From positions 1 to 13,270 of the forward strand of contig DGDR01000027.1 in the NCBI GenBank assembly GCA_002385545.1: a DNA stretch of 13,270 nt, written 5' to 3'. Both the position numbers and the translations under genes were made by a program. Source of the stretch: Clostridium sp. UBA3947 (GTDB lineage Bacteria > Bacillota > Clostridia > Clostridiales > Clostridiaceae). The notes under the pieces were generated by a model. It was not told the origin of the DNA. It ran no database searches and worked only from the letters and a program-made list of their open reading frames with translations. Each line of letters opens with the position of its first letter. Within the stretch, counting starts at the first letter, position 1. Of the stretch, positions 7,147-13,270 are shown piece by piece.

Positions 7147-7279
7147 AGAAGTATAAGGGCAAATAATAACCGATGGAGATAAAGAAAAGTCATTGTAAAT
7201 GCTTAGTTTTATGGTTTTTATAAGGGTTAGCCTATTTACCTAAGAGCAATATATTTAAAAAGTAGGAGGGTGTGTTGAA

Positions 7280-7825
7280 TTGTATTATGATGCAAATTAT
7301 AAAAATAGGAAAAAATATAGAGGTAGCTTCTTTTCAGATTTTGTGATGCCGGTGGTTGTGGCACTTATTTTGGCCTACTTGATTAATCGATTTGTAATAT
7401 ATAAAATATATATACCCTCAGGTTCCATGTATCCAACTTTGCAAATAGGTGATCAATGCTTTGCTACAAAAATCTTTAACAAGGAAAAAATTCAAAGAGG
7501 AGATATTTTGGTTTTTTATTCCCAAGAGCTACAAGAAAGATTAATTAAACGTGTAATTGGTCTTCCTGGAGAGACGGTGGAGATAAGAAGTGATGGCCAA
7601 GTGTACATAGATGGAGCTAAGCTTGAAGAAGAATATGTTAAAAAGCCAGCAGGGCCTGCAAGAGCCTTTAAGGTACCAGAGGATCACTATCTTTTCTTAG
7701 GAGACAATAGAGCGGATTCAAAGGATGCTCGCTTCTGGCAAGAGCAATACATAAGTAGGGATGATATAGAAGGTAAGGCTCTAATAAGAATATTTCCTTT
7801 AGAAAGGTTTGGAACGATAAAATAA
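7280..7825 (+). CDS. lepB: Signal peptidase I
   Basis: This membrane serine protease cleaves signal peptides from exported proteins on the outer face of the cytoplasmic membrane. It has 181 residues, typical for Gram-positive SipS-type enzymes. A basic N-terminus (NYKNRKKYR) precedes one membrane helix (about 19-41), then the catalytic domain: box B SGSMYPTL with nucleophile Ser49, box D RLIKRVIGLPGE with general base Lys90, and box E GDNRADSKDAR (141-151). The Ser/Lys dyad is complete, so it should be active. The start is a TTG placed nine bases after AGGAGGG (7264-7270); no in-frame ATG occurs nearby. helD follows after 39 bp with no terminator between, so the two probably share a transcript. 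Confidence 0.95.
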   Translation: MYYDANYKNRKKYRGSFFSDFVMPVVVALILAYLINRFVIYKIYIPSGSMYPTLQIGDQCFATKIFNKEKIQRGDILVFYSQELQERLIKRVIGLPGETVEIRSDGQVYIDGAKLEEEYVKKPAGPARAFKVPEDHYLFLGDNRADSKDARFWQEQYISRDDIEGKALIRIFPLERFGTIK

Positions 7826-7864
7826 TTGACCTAGCTAATTTTAACTTTGATTGGGGGTATTACC

Positions 7865-10027
7865 ATGATGGAAAAGGACATTAATAAGGAAAAGGAAGAG
7901 GCAATTAATGAAAGTTTGAAGGAAGCTTATGAAAGAGCCTATGAAGAAGAAAGGTTGGAATATTCTAAGGAAATAATTAAGGATGAAATTCTTAATTATA
8001 TATCAAAAAGAAAGGAATTTTCTCAGTACATATTAGACTATAGAAAAAATATGCTAGATGAATATAGGGACGATGAAGATAAGGTAGCAGAGTATTTTGA
8101 CCACGAAAGATTTGTTAAGGAAGAGGCCTTTAAGGTAATAGATAGAAGATTAAAGGAGCTATTAATTTTAGAGAATTCTCCTTACTTTGGTAGAGTAGAT
8201 TTTATTGAAGAGGATAGTGAGGACAAAGAAACCATATATGTAGGTAGGTTTGGAATGACACCGGAGGGAAGCTTCGAGCCTCTTGTGGTAGACTGGAGAG
8301 CTCCTGTGGCGGCTTTGTTTTATAGTGGAAAACTAGGAAAGACTATCTATAGGGCACCTATGGGAGAAATAGAGGTCGATGTTAAGCTTAAACGCCAATT
8401 TATCATAAAACGGGGCAAACTTACTGGTATGTTCGATAGTGCTGTGGAAGTAAAAGATGATATTTTAAAAATGGTCTTAAGTGAGAATTCCTCTAAAAAG
8501 CTTAAGGATATTATCATGACCATACAGGAGGAACAGGATAATATTATTAGGCAACCAAGGACAAAAACAGTAGTAGTTAATGGTGTAGCAGGTAGTGGTA
8601 AAACCACAATAGCCCTACATAGAGTAGCCTATTTATTATACAACTATAGGGATGTCCTACAGGATAAAGTTCTTATATTAGGCCCCAACAGCATATTCAT
8701 GGAGTATATTTCTATGGTATTGCCCAGTCTAGGAGAAGTAGGAGTTAAGCAAAGAACCTTTAAGGATTATGCCCTGGAGATATTAAATTTAGATGATAAT
8801 GACTTTATGTCTTTTAAAGATTATATGGAAAAAATAATGCAACAGGACGAGAACTTTATTAAGGAAATAGTATATAAGAGCTCACCAGAGTATATTAAGG
8901 AGCTTGATAATAAGCTTTATGAGTTAGATAAGGACTACTTTAAAATTCAGGATGTTTACCTTCTAGATAAGCTGGTTATAGATGCAAAGGAAATACAGGA
9001 TCTATTTAAGGTTCATTATATAAATATGCCTCTTTTCAGAAGAAGTAGAAAGATAAGAAGAATTATTTTTAGCAAAATTAAAGACATTAGAGATGAAATG
9101 ATAAGAGAGGTTCAAAGACATTATAAAAAGCTATTAGACTCTATGACACCAGAGCAACTAAATACTAACGGTAGCCAAATAGATTTTATGAGAAAAAATA
9201 AAATACGAGATATTGTAAGAGCTTCTTTAGATACAAAGGCTGCTTTAAGCTGGATAAACAATCCGTCTATAATAGAGATTTATAATGAAATTAACGGTGG
9301 AAAGAAGTTAATTTATGATGATTTAGCACCATTACTCTATATGAGCATAAAGCTAAAGGGAAATCTAATTAAAGAGGACATTAGACATGTGGTAATTGAT
9401 GAAGCTCAGGACTATAGTTCACTTCAATTTATGGTTATTAAAGAGCTTACTAAGTGTTCCTCTATGACTATTGTTGGTGATGTTAATCAAAGATTGGTGC
9501 CTTATGAGGGCAAGCTTGCCATGACTGAATTGAAGGAAATTTATAAGGACCTTGATGTGGAGGATTTCTTTTTGGAAAAGAGTTATAGATCCACTAGAGA
9601 AATTATGGAGTTTGCCAATGGCTATTTGGAAGAAAAGAAGGTAGTTCCACTAGTTAGACAGGGTGATAAGGTAGAGGTGGTAGCTTTCTCTAACAATAGT
9701 GAATTGGAAGAGCTAGTAAAGAAAAAGCTTCAAGAATACAAAGAAAAGGATTATGAAAGCATAGCTTTAATTGCAAAGGATATGAAAACTATTGAAGCAA
9801 TTGGTGGCCAACTTAGAAAGAACTTTAATATTAAAGTTATGGAAGATGAGTATCAAATATTTAGTGGTGGTACTGTTATGATGCCTTCTTATTATGCAAA
9901 GGGCTTGGAGTTTGATGCGGTTATTATACTAGAGGATAGCAGTGCTGATGCTAGTAATGATGATAATATAAAATATGTTATGAGTACTAGGGCGCTTCAT
10001 AATTTGACAGTGCTTAGAAGGGTATAA
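7865..10027 (+). CDS. helD: HelD-like RNA polymerase-associated UvrD/Rep-family ATPase
   Basis: This 720-residue superfamily 1 helicase-like ATPase belongs to the HelD group, which binds RNA polymerase and uses ATP to release it from stalled or post-termination complexes. The N-terminus (about 1-105) is highly charged and helical, as expected for the arm that enters the secondary channel. It is followed by the HelD-typical VDWRAPVAALFYSG segment. ATPase motifs: Walker A GVAGSGKTT (240-248), motif II DEAQD (512-516), an SYRST motif, and AKGLEFDAVII plus a STRALH end. The start is the ATG at 7865, seven bases after GGGGG; a TTG at 7847 is in frame but precedes the ribosome site. Length is slightly below the Bacillus protein's, but all motifs are present and the C-terminus looks complete. 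It probably belongs to an operon with lepB. Some actinobacterial HelD relatives give rifamycin tolerance; that is not implied here. Confidence 0.88.
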   Translation: MMEKDINKEKEEAINESLKEAYERAYEEERLEYSKEIIKDEILNYISKRKEFSQYILDYRKNMLDEYRDDEDKVAEYFDHERFVKEEAFKVIDRRLKELLILENSPYFGRVDFIEEDSEDKETIYVGRFGMTPEGSFEPLVVDWRAPVAALFYSGKLGKTIYRAPMGEIEVDVKLKRQFIIKRGKLTGMFDSAVEVKDDILKMVLSENSSKKLKDIIMTIQEEQDNIIRQPRTKTVVVNGVAGSGKTTIALHRVAYLLYNYRDVLQDKVLILGPNSIFMEYISMVLPSLGEVGVKQRTFKDYALEILNLDDNDFMSFKDYMEKIMQQDENFIKEIVYKSSPEYIKELDNKLYELDKDYFKIQDVYLLDKLVIDAKEIQDLFKVHYINMPLFRRSRKIRRIIFSKIKDIRDEMIREVQRHYKKLLDSMTPEQLNTNGSQIDFMRKNKIRDIVRASLDTKAALSWINNPSIIEIYNEINGGKKLIYDDLAPLLYMSIKLKGNLIKEDIRHVVIDEAQDYSSLQFMVIKELTKCSSMTIVGDVNQRLVPYEGKLAMTELKEIYKDLDVEDFFLEKSYRSTREIMEFANGYLEEKKVVPLVRQGDKVEVVAFSNNSELEELVKKKLQEYKEKDYESIALIAKDMKTIEAIGGQLRKNFNIKVMEDEYQIFSGGTVMMPSYYAKGLEFDAVIILEDSSADASNDDNIKYVMSTRALHNLTVLRRV

Positions 10028-10033
10028 AAAGAG

Positions 10034-10066
10034 AAACACGGTTTAAGGGGGGCTTAAACCGTGTTT
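10034..10066 (+). terminator. Intrinsic terminator after helD
   Basis: A perfect 14-bp stem, AAACACGGTTTAAG (10034-10047) with CTTAAACCGTGTTT (10053-10066), has a GGGGG loop and runs into TTTTATT. It starts seven bases after the helD stop. Confidence 0.9.
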
Positions 10067-10333
10067 TATTGTTGGGGATTAACTTTAGTTTTTAAGTGTA
10101 AGAAGTTCTCATAAAATGAATCATTACTTCTTTAATTAATATTTTACTATAATTAAAATTTAAATTCAACACCTTTTTTGAAAAAATTAGTTTATTACTA
10201 TAAAAAGATGTAAATTAGTGTTGATTTTTTAATAATCTTTCTTTTGTAGTAAGGTTATATTATAATAAAAGGAGTTGTCAATCCATTATAGGATAATTGC
10301 TGAAAAATGAGTTGAAATAAGAGGTGTATAAGT
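10067..10333. other. AT-rich intergenic leader region of manA, no gene seen
   Basis: Together with the terminator, about 306 bp lack a gene. There are two -10-like TATAAT hexamers (10148-10153, with a poor TTACTT 18 bp upstream; and 10261-10266, without a clear -35). Between them lies a weak long-range inverted repeat (10162-10172 with 10218-10228) followed by a T-run. AGAGGTG at 10321-10327 is the manA ribosome binding site. Confidence 0.4.
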
Positions 10334-11314
10334 ATGTATCCTTTAAAATTTTATAGTATTTATTTCGAAAAAATTTGGGGAGGTAGAGAATTAGAAGCCT
10401 ATAAAGATGACCTTCCACCTGGAAATATAGGTGAAAGCTGGGATGTTGCCTGCCATGAGGATGGAACTAGTGTGATTGCTAATGGAAACTATAAGGATGT
10501 ACCTTTGGATAGACTTATACAAGAAAAGGGTAATGAAGTATTAGGAACAAAAATAGACAAGGAGAGGTTTCCACTGCTTCTAAAGCTTATAAATTCTAAC
10601 GATAAGCTATCAATACAGGTTCATCCAGACGATGAATATGGATATAGGGTTGAAAAGGACTCTGGAAAAACGGAGGCCTGGTATGTAGTTGATGCTAAGG
10701 AAGGGGCAGAGCTTATAGTAGGAGTAAAGAGCGGTTGTACAAAGGAGCAATTTAAAAGGGCTATTGAAGAGGGAACCTTAGAGCAATACATGAATAGAAT
10801 TAAAATTAAAAAGGGAGAAACTTATTTTATAAAAAGCGGTTTAATGCATGCAATATGCGAGGGAGCTATCATTGCAGAAATTCAACAAAATTCAAATACT
10901 ACCTACAGAGTATATGACTATAATAGAGGCCGTGAGCTTCATGTGGATAAGGCACTGGATGTGGTGGATTTAAATTTAAGGGGAAGGAAAAGCATAGGCT
11001 TAAAGTTAGAAAATGAAGGTTTTAGCAAAACATATCTATGTTTAGCAAAGGAATTTTCTCTTGAAAAGTATGAGGTAAGTACGGAGTTTACTGAAAACAG
11101 CGATCCAGAAAGATTTTATATATTTACTTGTGTGGAAGGACAGGGGATTATAAGCTATAGCAATGGCACTGAAACCATTAAAAAAGGGGAAAGTGTTTTA
11201 ATTCCTGCAGCTTTAGGTGAATATACCTTTAAGGGAAATATGGTGCTATTAAAAAGCTATGTACCGGATGTAGAAAAGGTAGAAAAAGAAATAATTCAGG
11301 TTATTAAAGGGTAA
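10334..11314 (+). CDS. manA: Mannose-6-phosphate isomerase, type I, class I
   Basis: A cytosolic zinc enzyme interconverting mannose 6-phosphate and fructose 6-phosphate, either feeding mannose into glycolysis or supplying mannose 6-phosphate for GDP-mannose and surface glycans. The 326 residues match the short Bacillus-type form. Zinc ligands of the cupin core are visible: Gln95 and His97 in QVHPDD, Glu114 in KTEAWYV, and His172 in GLMHAI. Also present are the family N-terminal KIWGG and a QQNSNTTYRVYDY segment with the active-site Arg192. The ATG follows AGAGGTG. The gene is flanked by terminators on both sides and is probably monocistronic. No sugar transporter or GDP-mannose gene lies in the window to indicate which direction matters. 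Confidence 0.95.
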   Translation: MYPLKFYSIYFEKIWGGRELEAYKDDLPPGNIGESWDVACHEDGTSVIANGNYKDVPLDRLIQEKGNEVLGTKIDKERFPLLLKLINSNDKLSIQVHPDDEYGYRVEKDSGKTEAWYVVDAKEGAELIVGVKSGCTKEQFKRAIEEGTLEQYMNRIKIKKGETYFIKSGLMHAICEGAIIAEIQQNSNTTYRVYDYNRGRELHVDKALDVVDLNLRGRKSIGLKLENEGFSKTYLCLAKEFSLEKYEVSTEFTENSDPERFYIFTCVEGQGIISYSNGTETIKKGESVLIPAALGEYTFKGNMVLLKSYVPDVEKVEKEIIQVIKG

Positions 11315-11330
11315 AATATGCTTAATAGAG

Positions 11331-11375
11331 AGTACTTATTGAATAATTATTATAGTTATTCATTGAGTACTTTTT
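11331..11375 (+). terminator. Intrinsic terminator after manA
   Basis: AGTACTTATTGAATAA (11331-11346) pairs with TTATTCATTGAGTACT (11356-11371), with one mismatch and one G-U pair, then a T-tract. It starts 16 bp after the manA stop. Confidence 0.8.
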
Positions 11376-11477
11376 ATATATAGGAAAATGTGTTAAAATA
11401 AACTTACATAATTTAGGTATAAATCCTAATACTAAACTTGGACGGAAATGAATAATAAATAGGAATGGGGGTTAAAT

Positions 11478-11873
11478 ATGGAATACAAGGTTCAAACCAG
11501 TAAGCCTTCGCAGGTAATTGACGTGACAAGCATAGTTAGGGAAGCGGTTACAAAGAGTGGCGTTATGGAAGGAATTGTTGTGGTTTTCGTTCCACATACT
11601 ACAGCAGGTATAACTATAAACGAAAATACAGATCCAAATGTGGGCTTAGATTTTTTAGCAGATATAAATAAGGTTTTTCCTGAAAAAATGGAACATAAAC
11701 ATTTAGAAGGAAATTCTCATGCCCATATTAAGGCTTCAATAATCGGTTCTTCTGTTACCGTAATAATCGAACATGGCAAACTTAAGCTAGGACCTTGGCA
11801 AGGTATCTTCCTCTGCGAATTTGACGGCCCAAGAAACAGAAAAATTTATATTAAGACTATTAAATCCGAATAG
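11478..11873 (+). CDS. yjbQ: YjbQ/UPF0047 family protein
   Basis: A small beta-rich cytosolic protein of 131 residues, the normal length for YjbQ. Signature stretches are VPHTTAGITINE (about 36-47), the DPNVGLDFL segment, HLEGNSHAHIKASI and GPWQGIFLCEFDGPR. Clustered His, Glu and Asp residues match the family's conserved metal or active-site pocket. E. coli YjbQ has a weak thiamine-phosphate synthase activity in vitro and is often named on that basis; its main role is unsettled, so I would not infer thiamine synthesis. No thiamine gene is nearby. The ATG follows a G-rich site (GGGGG, about 11466-11470) by seven bases. It stands alone between two terminators. Family is clear, function is not. 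Confidence 0.9.
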   Translation: MEYKVQTSKPSQVIDVTSIVREAVTKSGVMEGIVVVFVPHTTAGITINENTDPNVGLDFLADINKVFPEKMEHKHLEGNSHAHIKASIIGSSVTVIIEHGKLKLGPWQGIFLCEFDGPRNRKIYIKTIKSE

Positions 11874-11895
11874 ACATTAAATGTAAAAAATTGAA

Positions 11896-11922
11896 AGCGG
11901 CCTTATAAAGCCGCTACTTTTT
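11896..11922. terminator. Intrinsic terminator after yjbQ, possibly bidirectional
   Basis: AGCGGC (11896-11901) pairs with GCCGCT (11910-11915) around an 8-nt loop, followed by ACTTTTTG. An A-tract at about 11885-11890 lies on the other side, so the hairpin could also stop minus-strand transcription from the CDF gene, though it lies about 110 bp past that gene's stop. Confidence 0.75.
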
Positions 11923-11979
11923 GTATAGGAAATTATAAAAAATTAATAAGTTTTGCATTCTGCAAAATTTTCCTTAATA

Positions 11980-12020
11980 TCTGACTTCTGACCTCTGATA
12001 TCTTAATCTTGACCTCTGAC
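11980..12020. repeat. Degenerate 7-bp repeat array, TCTGACY
   Basis: TCTGACT, TCTGACC and TCTGATA run in tandem at 11980-12000; after nine diverged bases, TGACCTCTGAC follows up to 12020, close to the CDF stop. The unit is the same as at 4393-4406. The array lies between convergent genes. Function unknown. Confidence 0.6.
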
Positions 12021-12026
12021 TAAGCT

Positions 12027-13211
12027 TTAAAACTCCGAAAAATCTCTATCCACTGTAATAATACAATTATATTGAGGATGGAGTTCCTGTACCTTTTTAT
12101 TTATGTCCTCCTTTAACTTAACCTCGTCCTTATGGGTGAACTTACCATTGGTAGCTATCACCACATCAAATATTATATTTTTATGTTCCCCTTCTCCTAC
12201 AATTCTCAAATCATGTAATGATTTTATATTAGGCAGGCTTTGGATAGCATCTTCAATTTGCTTTTTAGTATTTTTAACCTCTTCATCGTCAACATTTATT
12301 GGATCCATATGAATTACTAATACAATATTTAATTTTTCGGAAATCTCCCTTTCTGCTTCATCTATAATATCATGGATTTTTACTATATTTATATCGGAGG
12401 GGACTTCAGCATGTATTGAAGCTATGCATCTTCCTGGACCATAATTGTGAATAATTAAATCATGGACACCACTAATATAATCATAGGTCATAAGGCTTTC
12501 TTTTATAGCTGTAGCTAGCTCTGGATCAGGAGCTTCTCCAAGTAAGGGATTTAAGGTTTCCTTAACAAGCTTGTAGCCGTTGTATAGAATTAATAAGGCT
12601 ACGATTATGCCAATATAACCATCAAGAGGAAAAGATGTCCTCAATGATAGCAAGAGAGATAAGGCTACCACACTTGAAGTAATCACATCTCCTAAGGCAT
12701 CAAAGGAGGATGCTTTTAAGGCAGAGGAATTTATTTTATTTCCTATGGTTCGATTAAAGCTAGAAAGCCAGATTTTTATTAATATGGATATTAGCATTAA
12801 AGCAAAAGGAACAGTCTCGAATATTACTTCAGAGGGATTTATAATCCTATTAAAGGAGGATTTAACAAATTGGATACCTACAAAAATTACCATAAAAGAA
12901 ACCAGTAAGGCTGAAATATACTCCACTCTTCCATGGCCAAAGGGATGCTCCTCATCTGCTGGTGCTTTAGATAGCTTGAAGCCTATAATGGTAATGAGTG
13001 AGGAGGCACTATCTGTAAAATTGTTAAAGGCATCAGCTGTAATAGCAATGCTTTTGGTAAAAATTCCTGCTGCTAGCTTTATAATAAAAAGGATTATGTT
13101 TGCCACAATACCAACTATTCCTGCTAGTAATCCCAAATCAGATCGAACTTTGTCCCTTTTTATATCATCACTATCTTTAATGAAGGTTTTTATCAACATT
13201 TTAGTTAACAT
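12027..13211 (-). CDS. Cation diffusion facilitator (CDF) metal efflux transporter, manganese-type signature
   Basis: A proton-coupled divalent-metal exporter of the cytoplasmic membrane, 394 residues. Six membrane helices fit roughly 27-50, 54-78, 97-116, 131-151, 168-190 and 197-212. The transport site reads NNFTD in helix 2 (Asn63, Asp67) and DALGD in helix 5 (Asp171, Asp175). An N-x3-D / D-x3-D site differs from the zinc-type pattern with His in helix 5 and resembles Mn-exporting CDFs; metal choice is therefore inferred as Mn(II), perhaps Fe(II). The cytosolic part is longer than in a roughly 300-residue CDF: after the usual ferredoxin-like domain (about 216-303) a second, similar unit follows (about 308-394). 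Both contain a (V/L)HDL motif and an H-x-(I/V) helix start. AAAGGA lies nine bases before the ATG, and TATAAT at 13244-13249 (minus strand) may be its -10. No metalloregulator is adjacent. Confidence 0.92.
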   Translation of the reverse strand: MLTKMLIKTFIKDSDDIKRDKVRSDLGLLAGIVGIVANIILFIIKLAAGIFTKSIAITADAFNNFTDSASSLITIIGFKLSKAPADEEHPFGHGRVEYISALLVSFMVIFVGIQFVKSSFNRIINPSEVIFETVPFALMLISILIKIWLSSFNRTIGNKINSSALKASSFDALGDVITSSVVALSLLLSLRTSFPLDGYIGIIVALLILYNGYKLVKETLNPLLGEAPDPELATAIKESLMTYDYISGVHDLIIHNYGPGRCIASIHAEVPSDINIVKIHDIIDEAEREISEKLNIVLVIHMDPINVDDEEVKNTKKQIEDAIQSLPNIKSLHDLRIVGEGEHKNIIFDVVIATNGKFTHKDEVKLKEDINKKVQELHPQYNCIITVDRDFSEF

Positions 13212-13243
13212 TGTATCACGTCCTTTTATTATCCTATTGTTTA

Positions 13244-13249
13244 ATTATA
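13244..13249 (-). promoter_or_regulatory. Putative -10 element for the CDF transporter gene
   Basis: On the minus strand a TATAAT lies about 33 bp before the start codon. Its -35 would fall at or beyond the window edge, so it cannot be assessed. Confidence 0.35.
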
Positions 13250-13270
13250 TAATATTAGTATATCATAAAT

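Noticed and set aside
7147..7279. Riboswitch in the lepB leader
   Set aside because: The leader is long enough, but I recognised no conserved core or strong hairpin series.
11413..11429. TTAGG-N7-CCTAA dyad upstream of yjbQ as an operator
   Set aside because: Only five bases per arm in AT-rich DNA; this is easily chance and no regulator gene is nearby.
11478..11873. Thiamine biosynthesis assignment for yjbQ
   Set aside because: The name rests on weak in vitro activity of a homologue; no thiamine gene or TPP riboswitch is in the window.

Overview
The window looks like chromosomal DNA from a low-GC Clostridia-type Firmicute. The support is very AT-rich intergenic DNA, strong GGAGG-type ribosome binding sites, some TTG starts, intrinsic terminators with U-tracts, and proteins of clostridial character (HelD, single-TM signal peptidase I, YjbQ, a long CDF transporter). 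No rRNA, tRNA, CRISPR array, intact IS or phage gene was found.

Layout. (1) 102-4237: a two-gene plus-strand operon. It encodes a short-chain dehydrogenase and a 1076-residue fusion of acyl-adenylating domain, acyl carrier protein and PLP-dependent alpha-oxoamine synthase, closed by a hairpin terminator at about 4254-4298. (2) 4299-6263: a signalling gene that appears to have suffered an internal deletion. Its promoter, ribosome binding site and membrane-anchor start are joined out of frame to the last part of a histidine kinase ATPase domain, followed by intact receiver, GAF and GGDEF domains. (3) 6286-6352: a long hairpin between convergent genes, then rpe on the minus strand. (4) 7280-10066: lepB and helD, divergent from rpe and probably co-transcribed, ended by a perfect 14-bp terminator stem. 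(5) 10334-11375: manA, alone, with its own terminator. (6) 11478-11915: yjbQ with a terminator. (7) 12027-13211: a minus-strand CDF metal transporter convergent with yjbQ.

How the genes work together. Most are independent housekeeping or regulatory units. The exception is the first operon, whose domain order matches a chemical pathway: activate a fatty acid as acyl-AMP, load it onto the built-in carrier protein, condense it with an amino acid with loss of CO2 to give an alpha-amino ketone, then reduce the ketone with the SDR. These are the same activities that in sphingolipid-making Proteobacteria are separate proteins (acyl-ACP synthetase, ACP, serine palmitoyltransferase, ketosphinganine reductase). 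The operon is therefore the best candidate here for an under-described system, making a sphingoid-base-like lipid or a long-chain amino-ketone or amino-alcohol signal. The amino acid, acyl chain and final product cannot be read from the sequence.

Other points worth attention are the truncated kinase whose c-di-GMP output module stays open, a degenerate 7-bp repeat (TCTGACY) at two distant intergenic sites, and the metal-site signature and doubled cytosolic domain of the CDF transporter.
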